DNA of 64,000 bases, taken from assembly GCA_036924285.1 (NCBI GenBank), contig JAYKYS010000022.1, positions 2,232,001-2,296,000 of the forward strand. Direction: 5' to 3'. The stretch comes from Asterella californica. Taxonomy: Eukaryota > Streptophyta > Marchantiopsida > Marchantiales > Aytoniaceae. Of this stretch, positions 21,005-33,097 are shown one piece after another. The notes under the pieces are model-generated. The model had not been told where the DNA came from and ran no database searches. It was given only the letters and a program-made list of their open reading frames with translations. Every line of letters starts with the position of its first letter. The first letter of the stretch is position 1. The position numbers and the translations under genes were made by a program.

Positions 21005-22772
21005 GTGGATGTTTCTGCTTTTGCCATCGGGGTGGTGTTGAGTCAGAAAGATGAGAAGAAGAAGGATTACCCCATCTACTACGCGGGAAGACAACTCAGT
21101 GATGCAGAGAAGAAGTACTCGACAACCGAAAGGGAGTGTCTTGGCATGATTTACTCCTGTAGGAAGTTTAGACACTATCTTCTAGCAAACCCGTTTGTCT
21201 TCTATGTAGATCACTTCTCTTTGAAACATCTTGTAAAGAAAGCAGATTTGTCTGGCAGGATAGCTAGGTGGATTCTCCTACTCCAGGAATTTACTTACAC
21301 AGTTGAGTACAGGCCCGGAAGACAGCATGTTAATGCTGACTACCTATCCAGGTTGGAGACAGAACGACGAGAAGATGAAGTGGAAGACGAGTTTCCTGAC
21401 GAGAAGTTGTTTTCAGTTTTCGCAGAGACACTTTCATCTGAGGGGGGGGGGGCGTACCGCCTGCTTCCCAGAAGACGAGACTAGATCTTCTGATCCAGTC
21501 TTCGCGACTTCCACAGAAGAGTCGATCTTCAAGGACTTGAGAAGGTTCTTGGAAGACCAACAGTACCCCGAGGGAATGGATGCGGAGCAGAAGGCCGTCT
21601 TCTTACACAAGGCGGGTCCATATGCTATCTTCCAGGGTATCCTGTTTCGAAAGGGACATGACGAGAAGCTGAGAAGATGTCTCGAGCCGTCAGAGATAAA
21701 AGCAGTGATCACAGGTCACTACGAAGATGCTGGGGGTCACTACGGATTGACGACCACAGTGAAGAAGATGCTAGACGCCGGATACTGGTGGCCAACTATG
21801 TACCGAGACACTTTCCAGGAGATCAGGAAGTGCGATGCATGCCAAAGGGTGGGAAGACCGACCGCTACAACAAGGTGGCCTCTTACTCCCATTCTTCCGC
21901 TTGCCCCGTTAGAAAAGTGGGGAATCGACTTTGTAGGACCTATCGCCCCGGTGGCGAGAAGAACACGAGCAAGGTACATCTTAATAGCTACCGACTATGC
22001 CACCAAGATGGTGGAAGGCGAGGCCACGAGAAAGAACGATGCCGCAGTAGTAGCAAGGTTCCTATGGCATAACATCATCATTAGGTATGGATGTCCGCTG
22101 GAATTGGTGTCAGATAGGGGCACTCATTTCTTAAATGAGACTATCTCCCTCCTGACCCAATACTTCAGGATTAAGCATCGGAAGACGACGCCATACAACC
22201 CGAAAGCTAATGGGCTGACGGAGAAGTCGAACGGTCTTCTGTGTAACATCCTGAACAAGGTAACTGTTAACCATGCGTATGACTGGGACACGAAATTGCC
22301 ATCTGTGTTGTGGGCTTTCAGAATTTCACCTAAGGTCACTACCCAGAAGACGCCTTTCTACCTAACTTACGACATGACGCCCATTGTGCCCATTGAGTTA
22401 GAGGTCCCAACATACCGGTTAGCCGTATCCGAACGCATGGGAGAAGAAGAGAGCCAGGAGCAGCGTCTTCTGAACTTCGTAGAGTTTGAAGAAGACAGGA
22501 ATGCAGCTTTGGAGAAGACATACGAGGTGCAAGCGCAACGTAAGGTAAACTACGATAGCAAGTTGAGGAAGGTGACTGTTGTGGACGGGGACTTGGTACT
22601 CCTCTACGACAACCGTCATATTAAGTTCCCCGGGAAACTTCATCTTCGCTGATTGGGACCTTACCGTGTCTTAGAGGTCTTCGACAATGGCTCTTTGCAG
22701 TTGGAAGAGTTGGACGGTACACTGATGACCACTCGTGTTAATGGGTGGCGCGTCAAGAAGTACTGGACGTAA
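21005..22772 (+). pseudogene. B1 RNase H and integrase
   Basis: RNase H starts VDVSAFAIGVVLSQKDE with STTERECLGMIYSCRKFRHYL. Integrase has the HHCC finger (GHYGLTTTVKKMLDAGYWW ... CDACQRVG), the core aspartates (WGIDFVGP, SDRGTHFLN), the glutamate in NPKANGLTEKSNGLL, and a GPY module (GPYRVLEVFDNGSLQLEEL); no chromodomain. Breaks: 11 Gs at 21442-21452 where B2 has 7 (shifts the frame) and TGA at 22650-22652 where B2 has Trp. The natural stop is TAA at 22770-22772. Confidence 0.92.
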
Positions 22773-22794
22773 ACAGAAGTGCAGGAACCACTGA

Positions 22795-22814
22795 TGTTTG
22801 CGGGGACGCAAACA
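22795..22814 (+). repeat. Perfect hairpin beside the polypurine tract of B1
   Basis: TGTTTGCG-GGGA-CGCAAACA: 8-bp perfect arms and a 4-nt loop, 16 nt before the 3' LTR. B2 has the identical hairpin at 52971-52990. Confidence 0.85.
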
Positions 22815-22815
22815 T

Positions 22816-22830
22816 GTGAGGGTGGGCGTA
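22816..22830 (+). other. Polypurine-tract region of B1
   Basis: GTGAGGGTGGGCGTA immediately precedes the 3' LTR (TGTGGTG at 22831). It is the expected plus-strand priming site, though interrupted by pyrimidines. Confidence 0.55.
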
Positions 22831-25388
22831 TGTGGTGCTCACAAATTACAGTATTCACGAATTTTTGAAATTTTTGAGATTAAAGACTTGTTTATATAAC
22901 TGAAGAAGCGTTGTTACTTAAGGTTACGTCTTCCTTAACAGGAAGATTATCTTAAGAGCTGTTTGTAATAAGAAGTTGACTTCTTCAGAAGACGACCGTC
23001 TTCGGAAGACCGTCTTCTCAGTTGCGTCTTCAGAAGATAGGAAGACGGCGGAAGATGGGAAGACGGCAGAAGACACATGTCTTCCGGAAGACAGCGATCA
23101 CGAAGGCCTGACCACGAGTTTTTGGGTAAACAAGTAGGTGTACCTACTGGAGCGCACCGAATAGGTAGGTAGGTCAGGAAGACACCAAGGACGAGAACCC
23201 CTAATCTGCGGGGAAGATGCGTGAGGAAGCACATTAGCCACCTTCCAACTTCCCGCAGCACAGTGCGCCTGAAGAAGATCGATTGAGAGAGTGAACTTCG
23301 AGCTAACATTGAGAGAGGAATCGAGTAAGACATCGAGGTAGTAGAGAGTACGTTGGCAGCTAGGCGAAGGGTGAAATCGGATTGCGGGAGCACAAACAGC
23401 AGAGAGAGCGAAGGCAGTTCTGTGGAGCTTCCGAGAAGTTGACAGTGGAGAGGGGGGAGTAGAAGCGAAAGAAGAATCGAGGTGTGGACCGAAATTGACA
23501 GCAGGCGCATTCGAGAGGAGTCGCATTGGAAGCTAGGACAAGAGCCAGAAGCGCGCGGAGGTCGAAGGTAACTCGGGAGCCGAAGAAGACTGTAGAGGTT
23601 CTTTCCCCTGTTCTTTCCCCTTCCCACTTCTTCTCGCCATTGCCTGGTACTCCCCGCGCTTCCTTGATTGTGTGCAGGCAGCCTGATCGATTACCCCACC
23701 CCCCATCTTTCCTATTGAGACATTGGGCGCGGAAGCACTGCTCGATTTCTGTCAAGATATCTCCTTGCTTCTTCCCGAGCTCAATTCGAGCTTCCCTACC
23801 CCTAGTCTTCAAATTGGCGAACCCAACTATCAATTTCTCTACCCTACTACCTCTCTACCCCCGAAACTTGAAATAGAAGACGATTCGGAAGATGGGAACA
23901 TCCTCGGAAGACGCTTCTTGAACTTGACTGTCTTCGGAAGACATCTTCGGAAGACTGTCTTCGGAAGTCGACTGAACACAATTCGTATCAAGAGTGGATT
24001 TGCTTTGCTTTTGTGTTAAGAGAGACTTGATACGAAGCCTGAGTGGTGTGGTGAGTTGTTGTGTTATTTCGAGAAGTTGGAACTCGGGAACTAGGCCTGT
24101 GCCTCCCGGTCTTCCAAGCTTCTCAACTACACATCTTCCTAGAGAGACTAGAAGACTGAAAGGCTGGCAAAATGAGCGAGAAGACGTGAGGGTCCATTTC
24201 GGGTCTCTTCTGTCCGACCCATAGCAGCCGTTCCTTCTTCTTCCCGAACTTAGAAGAGAGTTGTGAGAAGTATTGCTGGCAGAATCCGGAGAGAATGGTC
24301 GAGGGTCATGTCTTCCCATCATGCAGCAAACTTCTTCTAAGTGCGTATGAGAGGTGAGAAGTCAGAAGAACATAGTGCACATGTTTTGAGTCTGTTGTGA
24401 GGATAGACTGTGCGTAGGAAGACGAAGACAGGTGAGACCAGTGAAGAGAAGTCTGACTTCGGGAAGTCTTCCGAGAAAGACATTGAATCGGAAGCTGTCC
24501 CAAGTGTCTTCCCAGAGGCCACTGTCACCGCAGGAGCCCGCAACCATCTTCTGAACCTTTCTCATACTCTACTTCTCGCATATCTTGTATCTTCTGATAG
24601 GAAGTAGGATGTAATGCAAGGTGGGTTGTCTTCTTGGTAATCCATGCGAGGCCTTGCTTAGATAGGATTGTTTAGATATAGCTCGGAAGACGAGAGCTAT
24701 CTAGGAAGCACTGTTAGAATCCCGGAAGACGGAGTAGCTGTCTTCTGGAAGACTAGTTTCGTCTTCTGAGAGTGGAAGCTAGACTGTGGGCACTCGGGAA
24801 GGACTGAGCCTTCAGCTCATAGTAGGTGCTTGTGGTTTAGTGCAGCAGATCTTCCAGGTATGTTGATGCATCCGCGAGGCTTGGTGTTACCAGCGACAGA
24901 ATTGGCCGAGGCCACTCCTTTCCTCAAGGAGTTGGGTCTCGACTTCTTCCTGTGGAACTGGAACCTCGCAGATCAAGGGCTTCTGGAGGAGGTATGGGCC
25001 GCGTTACCACCGCGTATCCGTGTACCTGCGAAGGCTGGAGTTGCTCGGGGAAGACCATCTTCCTGGACAGAAGACTGGTGGCGTAAGGCGTTTCACAGGC
25101 CTGAGACCGAGAACCGAGGATATTGGTACGAGAAGAAGATCTTGCCTAGGATTGTGAGTTCATGGCATGTGCCTGGGAGTACCACCTGCCTTTTCGTGGA
25201 AGACAGGCAGGGGAGGAACGGTTGGAAGATAGAATCTTACCGGGAGCCGAAGAAGCGACTTCTGGCGAAGTTGTTTATGCTTCTTTTCCCCAAGGGAAAA
25301 GCGCAAAAGACGAGGTACTTATGAGATCAGGACGTGGAGTTCCTGGAATCAGTGTGGGATGACAGAGTGCCAATCTACTGGGGCGCGT
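22831..25388 (+). repeat. 3' LTR of B1, left piece
   Basis: LTR positions 1-2558, cut by A2 within ORF1; resumes at 34551 after the duplicated GCGT. Nearly identical to 10261-12820. One visible difference is a shorter CTTCGGAAGA palindromic run near 23930-23965 than in the 5' LTR (11370-11410). Confidence 0.95.
24860..25388 (+). pseudogene. ORF1 of B1 3' LTR, N-terminal piece
   Basis: Starts at the ATG of MLMHPRGLVLPATELA. It reads in frame through the aromatic-rich N-terminal region to a TGA at 25322-25324 (GGA in the 5' LTR), then continues in the same frame to the A2 insertion. It does not have the two 1-nt deletions of the 5' LTR copy. Confidence 0.85.
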
Positions 25389-26556
25389 TGTCGGGTTGAG
25401 AGTCTTCCTGGGAAGGACGAACCTTCTGGCTATGATATGAGTGTAAAGGTTGTGGGAAGACTACTCGAGGAAGTGCTGGGCTTCAGGCTATGGTTGTTTA
25501 CAGTACAGAGATAGGCTTCAGGTCATAAGGGGCACTATAAACCTTCACACAGGTCGAATGGATCCTCCAGTATGTTCAGGAAGTGAAAATCAGACCAGAT
25601 TAACAGTAATAAGGTTCGCCAGCGAACTTTAACAGTCAAGAATCAGAAACATAAGATGGTTTAGGCTTCAGAACTTCTCCTACATGTCAATGAGGCCCTA
25701 CTGACCATACAGACGAAGTTTCAGCTTGAGTTCAGTTCAGAGCACCGAGATATGGGTAGAAACTTTCTGAACAGAGAAATTACGGCAATTTCTGGTACCC
25801 AGATAGCTATGTAGACCTATAACAGGAAATTGGCTCGATCAAATTCAAAGTTTCTTATAGTATTTGAAGTCTACAGGATGCTGAACATCCCTGTGAAGTT
25901 GGGTCTCCTGAATGTACACAGAACTCCAGATCTCCTCCTGTGAAGTCGCTGCTCTAGATTAAGAGCTTTTCAGACCCCCTCTGCTTCAGCGGCCGCCCTG
26001 AATTACTCAGTTACTCAATCGATATGAAACTTTTTGGGAAATTGTAGCCCTGCTGGCAGAGAACGCAACCACGAAGTTTTGAAGCGATTTCTTCAATTCT
26101 GCTGCAAGTGACACTGAAAACCCCAAAATCAACAAAAGTGGTGCAGTTTTGGCATAATCCGAACTTCAATTGGGCATAACTTCGTCTTTATTGCTTCAAA
26201 TCGACTGAAAATTTCACTGACAGTGCTTGGCTTGACGAGCTCTCTCTCTCCGTGCTCTCAGATTTCGCAGTACCCTCACAAATTGCTCGAACTCCACTCT
26301 AGAGCTCTGTTTCTAAATTTAGAGTTTAACAAAAGACAAAAACAGACCAATGGGAGTTCATAGCTCCACTTGGTTGTCCTTTAGTACCCTAAACCACGTG
26401 GCAACTTAGTTTTACTCATAGGCTACCACGTCAAGCTCCCTAGAGTGCCAGCGTAAAACTTAAACTACCTAAAACGACACGCAGGCCCGAAAAATAACTT
26501 AAATCAGCTAGAAAGCGTGCATGGGCGACAAGTAAGTACAACCCATGAGCTCAAAC
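25389..26556 (-). repeat. 3' LTR of A2, uninverted portion
   Basis: Matches 33098-34233 of the 5' LTR, with about 33 extra bases near 25740-25772. It ends abruptly at CTCAAAC (26556), where the inverted segment begins. Twenty-six bases of LTR (5' LTR 34234-34259) are missing at this breakpoint. Confidence 0.93.
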
Positions 26557-27395
26557 AACAGAGAATATCTGAGGTTGAGAGATTACGTGCAGATAGAGGC
26601 GAGTTGAGAGGCGCTGAAGTGAAGGAGTTTTTTGCTCGTTATGGAGTAAAGCTTCGGCTTACCACTGCTATGAATCCAGAGGGCATTGGTAAGAGTGAAC
26701 GGGGACACCCTTCTATTGTTCATGCTTTAGTGAAAGCATGTGATGGTAGACCTAGAGAATGGACGAGACTACTTCCATTTGCTTTGTGGGCTGATAGAAC
26801 TACACACTGTACCACGACTGGTTATATGCCAGTAGAGCTTATGCTGGGGCAGAAACCGATCATGCCTGCTGAGGAGTACTTTCCCACGTGGGCTACGCTA
26901 CCGTGGGAAGATGGTATAGATCGTGCTTCACTCCTTGCTTTACGTATTAGGCAGTTGGAGCGAAGGGAGGAGGATCTTGCTGATGCGCAGGAGAGGCTGA
27001 AGGTGGCTCGAGTCGGAAACAAGGAACGTTTTGACAAGACTCACCGACTACGACCGAAGCCAATACATGTTGGTGACTGGGTTCTGGTATATGATAGCAC
27101 GTTGGAGAATCAGCACTCTACACTTCGTAAGTTCTCTCGAAGATGGTTCGGGTCTTATGATGTGCTAGATGTGTATGAGAATGCCACCTATAGTTTGCGT
27201 GAGTTGGACGGTACTCTTTTGAAGCTATCTGTGACTGGCAAACGTGTGAAACTGTTCAAGAGACGCGGAGGGTCAGTTGAGTTATTCAACTTTCTGGAGT
27301 CAGAGCTGAGGGCAACAAGAGACGAAGATGTCCCAGTGTCTGATGAGGCTGAGGCGGAGGAGAGCGATGATGATGAGGATCAAACAGAAGACTGA
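26557..27395 (+). pseudogene. A2 integrase C-terminal half, inverted
   Basis: Plus-strand coding piece of family A pol, opposite to the rest of A2. It has RADRGELRGAEVKEFFARYG, the GKSERGHPSIVHALVK glutamate motif, and the GSYDVLDVYENATYSL module (GPY in A1), and runs to the natural stop at 27393-27395 after an acidic tail (EESDDDEDQTED), so it shows the true C-terminus of family A pol. The residues linking it to the first core aspartate are lost at the breakpoint. Confidence 0.9.
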
Positions 27396-27429
27396 GGAGA
27401 TTGGCACATACCGGAGGATGTGCAGGTTC

Positions 27430-27441
27430 AGAGGGGGTGGA
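27430..27441 (+). other. Polypurine tract of A2 (in inverted segment)
   Basis: AGAGGGGGTGGA directly precedes the LTR start TGTCGTG at 27442. Plus-strand priming site; its orientation confirms the inversion. Confidence 0.8.
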
Positions 27442-27727
27442 TGTCGTGATGTGAATCATTTGACATAGTAAATGATTCACTTATCACTGCTGTCGCGTTA
27501 CTTAGCGCATGTTATTTCTACTCCGACACTTGATGTTTAGTAGTCTTAGAAGTTAGCTCTGGACTCTTCTTAGTCTTTTATGCTTATGGTTGACACCTTT
27601 TGCATATGGTGTTAACTCTGTCATATATTTTGGATCCTAGTAGGTTGGTAGTATGACATTTATCTTGTTCAAGCATTCGTACGCTTATGCAAGTGAATTC
27701 ATACTTATCTATGATACTCAATGTACA
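27442..27727 (+). repeat. First part of A2 3' LTR, inverted
   Basis: Reverse complement of the 5' LTR from 34546 to 34260. It includes the terminal hairpin GTGAATCATTT...AAATGATTCAC (27451-27480) and a CATATATTTTG TATA-like site. It ends in ATGTACAT, an 8-bp palindrome at the second inversion breakpoint. Confidence 0.9.
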
Positions 27728-30503
27728 TCCGTAGTGCTCGTCCCTCCACATAGTTGGAAAGATCCTCCCGAGCTAACACCAAATAACGCATCCCCCATAA
27801 CCCCGGTGGCATCATCACAAGATCAAGAACCCACTGAAAATGAATACTAGGTGGATAAGTAGGTACAAGCCCATCTCTGTAATGGACCTTAGAGTAGAAC
27901 TGGCAGTGCAGACACGACCCAACAAAGTCCACCACGTCTTGATACAAACCCTTCCACCAGTAACGCTCTTTCAGCTTCGTGTATGTAGCCCAGACTCCAC
28001 GGTGTCCAGCCCACAAGGTGTCATGAAACTCTTTCAGCAGATTCAGCTTCGTCGGTTGATCATCCACTACTCTAGCAAGCATTCCATCTCTTCTTTTCGG
28101 ACGTTTCCACAGATAACCTTCACGTAGAAGATAACTGTACGCCTTCCGTCTGATCTCCTTGAACTCTGCATCACTCCATCCTTCTCTTTTGCATAACGAA
28201 CTCAGATAAAATCCAATATCGCGGAACTTTTCTGAGTAGAACTCCTCATTGAACGGCAGTGGTTCCAAGTCTGAAGTCTGCTGACCAACCTGGCACCAAA
28301 CGTCTCTCCTCTCTTCATTCTCCACTTCTGCAAACATCTCATCCTCATCTGTATAACGAGCCCTAGACAACATATCTGCAACTGGATTGTCCTTCCCTGC
28401 TATATGCTTTAGCTCAGGGTTCAGACTCCGGACATAAGCAATCCATCGCAGCATTGCTATGTCTGGAGTATTGCAGTTTGCTATCATACCCAACAAAGGC
28501 AAACAATCTGTTTCTAGTATCACACGAGCTCCTATCAAGAACTCTCGATCTACCTTCATAGCAGTAACAGCTCCCCACAACTCACGCTTCACTTGAGGAT
28601 AGTTACGCTATCTATCTGTTAAGATCCGAGCTCCAAACCTTGAAACAAACCGCACACCTTCTGCATCTTCTTGGCCAACTGCCCATCCAATCGCCTTTGG
28701 ACTCGTATCAACAGTCAGTACCACAGGTCTCCCGCTCTCGTAGCTAAGCCTCCTTAGTATAGGTGGAGATTTCAGAATCTCCTTCAGCTGCTCCATCGTC
28801 TCATGATGTTCTTGCCGCCAAGCAAACCTCCTTCCTTTTCTCAGAAGTGCATACAGAGGCTCGGCAATGTGTGTATAATGAGGAATACTCACACGAAAGA
28901 ACACACAAGCTCCCAAGAACCGTCGAACCTTAGTGATGTTGGTGCAGTCAGCTATCCTTGCTATAGCATCTACCTTCTCTGGGTTCGGACGTCTCCCAAA
29001 AGTACCACACAAATGACCCACCACCACAATCTCTGACATACCAAAACGAGATTTGGTACCTGAAAGAGTGAGGTGTACCTCCTCCAAACGCATCAGAATC
29101 TTCTCCACATCTCGAATATGGTCTGCAACGAACTTTCTGCATCCATCAGAAGTCACAACTTCGTCTTTGTCTTCCACTGGACAGCCTTTCATGGGAATAT
29201 CATCCAGAAACAGGATAGTGACCTCAGGCACAAACTCTCGTAGCACCTTATGCATCGCATTTTGCATATGGGCTACTGAGTTTGTCGCACCCTGAGGAAG
29301 AGTACACATCCGCATCAATCCCAAAGGTGTACGCATGGTAGTCAAGTCTCTACTCTCCAAAGCAAGCTGAAACTGATCATAACCTGAAAACAGATCTCCA
29401 ATAGAATAGATTGACCTTCCAGCAAACGCCTCAGCTACTTCATCAACCACAGGTCCTGTTCCAACGTTTCGAATCGTGATGTTGTTGGCAGGCTGCAAGT
29501 CTTGGATGAAGCACAGAGCTCCTGTCTTCTTAGGTACTGTGAACCATCGGCTAGAGTACGGAGCCATAGATGGTTCAAGAATACCCATCTGCATCCTCTC
29601 CTTCAGTAACTCAATCACCTTCGGTAGTAAGGCACGAGGGACTGGAATCGGCTTCAAGTCCCAAGGTACGTGAGGAACAGTGAAGATAACCATCGGAGCT
29701 ATCACACTAGGATCCACACAACCTATCTCCTCAGCCAAGAAAGAAAATGCCTTACCATGGCTAACTATCATCTGTTCAAAAGCTCGTTTCTCCTCTTCAG
29801 TCAAGAAGCCACCCCCTCCTATCTGGAGCTGCTCGAGTGTCTCCTGAGTAAACTTGTGTCCTACCTGTGTAGGATCTCTAAGCACAGGCTCAGCAGCCGC
29901 TAACTCCATCTGCTGCTGAGAATCAACAGGTAATTGGGTCGCCACAGGTCTCACCTTCCTCGCTACAGCTTTATACTTGGCGTGTACTTCCGCTTCCTGA
30001 TGTAAGTCACACCAACAGATTGCATCCTTCCATCCATTCTCCAGTCTCGGATGAGGACGATATCGCAAGAACGAGATAATTTCCTCATAGACTTCACAAG
30101 AATGGATGGGGATCACCACCCTACCTCCCATCTGTTCCATCAACCTATCTACACCATCCAGCCAACAAACAAAAGACTGCACACCTACAAACTCCTCATA
30201 AACACCAGAAATCATCTCATCTTCCTTCAGAACTCCTGTACAACGCAGATTTGCTGCAGACCTCTCCATCTGCCTTCTACTCTTCTCAGTCAAATCCTCT
30301 ATCCGCGTGAACTCACTCCAATCATCAGAACTGAAAGCCATCAAACCAGATTTCCAACTATGTATAGTGGAACTACTTTTTGAATCTTGAGCAGCCTTTC
30401 CATCAGCCTCCTGTGATCCCTCAGGCTGCTCAAGCGGGATCATAGTAGCTATAGATCCATCACTCTCGCTATCCCGTCCTACGAGAGTGGTTTCTGAAAA
30501 CCC
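27728..30503 (-). pseudogene. A2 pol: reverse transcriptase, RNase H, integrase N-half
   Basis: Frame entered by -1 slippage at 30497-30503; first ATG at 30443. Motifs: SSRWFTVPKKTGAL, SIYSIGDLFSGYDQFQLALE, LFLDDIPMKG (RT), TVDTSPKAIGWAVGQED (RNase H), and the zinc finger HRGVWATYTKLKERYWWKG...CLHCQ with the first core aspartate WVLDLVMMPPG (integrase). TAG at 28608-28610 replaces a Gln codon within RNase H. It ends at the inversion breakpoint near 27728. Confidence 0.93.
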
Positions 30504-33028
30504 TTACCCCTACAGATAGGAGAATCCCTCAAGGTCTGCCGGTTTCGTTCGTGGTTCGTACGAACGGTCAGAAACTGCACAGAACGTCTATCATCTGGAC
30601 TACGGATCCTAGCGTAATGAGATCCATCATCCATCACCTTGGTCTCCATCCGAACTGCAGTGATATATGGCTGACCAAGAATCACATGACATGAAGCAGA
30701 AGATTGCACGAAGAAGTGTTGATCTACATCCACATCACCTATCTTCACCTTCACGTTAGGACAAGCGCCGTATAGCTCACCTTTCTGGTTGTTTGCAGCA
30801 CGTAACACCCAACCATGGTTCAGCTCGATAGGCCACTGACATCTCTCATACACCTCTCGTGACATGATGTTGATCTCAGATCCGTGATCAACTAAAGCAG
30901 CAACAGGTTCAGCCAAACTTCCAAGACGAACTCGTGTAGCAGTTGTAGCACGAGCCCAATGCCTCCTTCTGAAATCACTATCAGTAGCTGGACTCTCCTC
31001 GCCAGCTTCCTCATCATCGAACTCAATAGTGTTGGTACCAGCAACCAACGCTTCTTGCTGGTATCCCTTGTCATCAGCTTCCTGGAAATGCACCTTTCCA
31101 AACTCTGCATCATTCAGAGAAGCTCCTACTACATCTATCATCTGACTCTCTACCTGCTCGGACATCACCTGTCTCTTGCGCTTGATGATGTCGATGATTA
31201 GTTCGTGAAACTCCCTCTTTGCAATACCAAGAACTTCTCGGAGAGAAAACTCGATCCGTGCATCCAGTATCCTCTGCTCCAAGATGCTCTTCAGATCAGT
31301 AGAAGTTTCAATATCAGCTGCCAACTTGTAAGCCGGTCCCTTCCCCTTCTCTTGGGCAGTAAACCGCCTACCAGCAGTCGTTGGCTCCTGTTGGGATCTC
31401 TGCACATCCTCCATAGGACTTGGCGTAGGTGGAGGAGCTGCAGAAGTAGACGGGATGTCTTCAGGAAGAGCCGCTCGTCTCCTTGTGACTCTCCGTCTAT
31501 CCCCAATCTCCTCAGGAACTCCAGTATCAAGTTCAGAGGCTTCTCGCCGCCTCTTCTCCTCCACAAAAGCATCCTGCCAATGAACGTGTCTATCTACATT
31601 CAAGAATGCTCTGATAGAAGCAGCATCTACAGGATCTCCCCATCATGTGACCCTACGAATAGACTCGGCTCCCCTCTTCAGTACTTCAGAAGGAACGGGG
31701 GCAATACTCTTCTCAGCAGTCCTATCTAGCAACGTAGGACTAGAAGAAACCTCAATATGTCCAGCATATACATAAGGATTTACCGATGGTGTCATCAATG
31801 CATGTACAGTTGTCGCCGCAGCAATCTGAGGTAGACTCCTCATGCCTCCTCGCCCAAACTGCGTGCTCAACGGCTCTCCAGTAGAAGAAAGGTGCAGCCT
31901 ACCGTTCTGATAGCGAACCACACCATCTCGCAAAGCAGCTGTGAGCTCTTGACAGTCTCCTCGGAAGTGATCAGGACTGTCACACCAAATACACCTACGG
32001 ACAGGAGCACCTCCTGGACGTGCAGCAGCAGGCGCCGGTGGCTGCTCTCTCTGCAATCCAGCTAGCTCTACCTTCAGCTCTCGCATCTGCCGAATCAGGT
32101 CTTCAATCTGATTCTGTTGACCATGGTTCTCCGCAAGTCTCTGAACAGGTGCCCTTTGTGCCGGTGCTGGCACAACTGGCATCAAAGGAACTGCAACTGG
32201 GACAACAGGTCTGGGAGCGGGGACCAAAGGCTGCTGTACTTGAGGAGCAGCATAAGGTGGAGTAACCACTTCTGCAAGCGGACGTCGTCCCACAGCCACT
32301 CTCCCCCTCCTCTGCCTTGTAAGTACAGCCACAGCATCCTCAACTCTCCCCCAATCCATAGTAACACCTCCCTCAGCAGATCGATCGGCCAACATAAAAC
32401 ATAACCTATCTGCTGTAGCATCATCGGTAGCTTGCAGGAAAAGCTCTGTTTTCCTAGCATCTAGGGTTATCCGCTCTAGAGTTGAGAGTTGCCGGTATCT
32501 CCGATCAAACTCTCTCAGCAACTCACTCAGGCTCATCATACGACCAGGTTGCTGCTCAACCCAGTCTAGAAATGTCCTTCTAGTAACTCTCTCTGAATCC
32601 TCCTCAAGAAACTCCTCTCGAAGAGATCGCTCAAAACTCATCCAGATTCCAAGATTTCTTCTCTGTACATCCCTAACTTGGTCCCGCAACTCAGGAATGA
32701 CAGCTAACTCAAAACTTGCTATCATCTCAGCATCAGTAACCCTAACCAGCTCCATCTCTCCTCTATACTCACGCAAATATCTAGAAATATCTCTACCTTC
32801 AAACCTTCCACATCTATTCACAATCGCTTGCAAAGCCTTGGTGGATTTTAACTCACCCCCTCCAACGATCGGATGCTGTTGGACCAAGGCCGCAAGCGTC
32901 TTCAGAATCTCAGCTGTCTCCAGACCAGGTGCGGACGTCGCTGTAGCCGCTGGTGCTACAGAAGGAGCTGCAGTAGATGTAGATGCAGCAGACGTAGAGA
33001 TAGCAGCAGCAGCACTCTTGCGATCCAT
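30479..33028 (-). pseudogene. A2 gag-protease (one nonsense codon)
   Basis: 849-codon frame from ATG 33028. It has an Ala/Ser/Thr-rich N-terminus, a gag core (RCGRFEGRDISRYLREYRGE; SFERSLREEFLEED), a Pro-rich region, a zinc knuckle CIWCDSPDHFRGDC (C-x2-C-x4-H-x4-C), a Glu/Arg-rich linker, and an aspartic protease with ALVDHGSEINIMSREVY (Asp-His-Gly in place of the usual D-S/T-G). TGA at 31643-31645 replaces the Gly of VTGWGDP. Apart from that codon it is open. Confidence 0.93.
30497..30503 (-). promoter_or_regulatory. -1 frameshift heptamer GGGTTTT of A2
   Basis: Plus strand AAAACCC. The gag-protease frame reads AAG GGT TTT CAG and stops 22 nt later at 30479-30481. The -1 frame reads GGG TTT TCA and stays open into pol. 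Same position and sequence as in A1 and A3. Confidence 0.7.
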
Positions 33029-33077
33029 CTCTTCTCCTTGTAGTGAACTCAACCTTCTCAATCAATCACCCCAAGAG

Positions 33078-33095
33078 CTCTCAGTGGAAGCACCA
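33078..33095 (-). other. Primer-binding site candidate of A2
   Basis: Coding strand TGGTGCTTCCACTGAGAG, two bases inside the 5' LTR; identical to A1 and A3. Confidence 0.6.
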
Positions 33096-33097
33096 GA

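Noticed and set aside
26517..26580. Continuous frame joining LTR and integrase at the start of the plus-strand A2 piece
   Set aside because: It is a chance fusion across the inversion breakpoint, not a new gene start.
27728..28592. Separate short pol element next to an unrelated plus-strand fragment
   Set aside because: LTR, polypurine tract and integrase pieces on the plus strand are exactly those missing from A2, so a single inverted element explains both.
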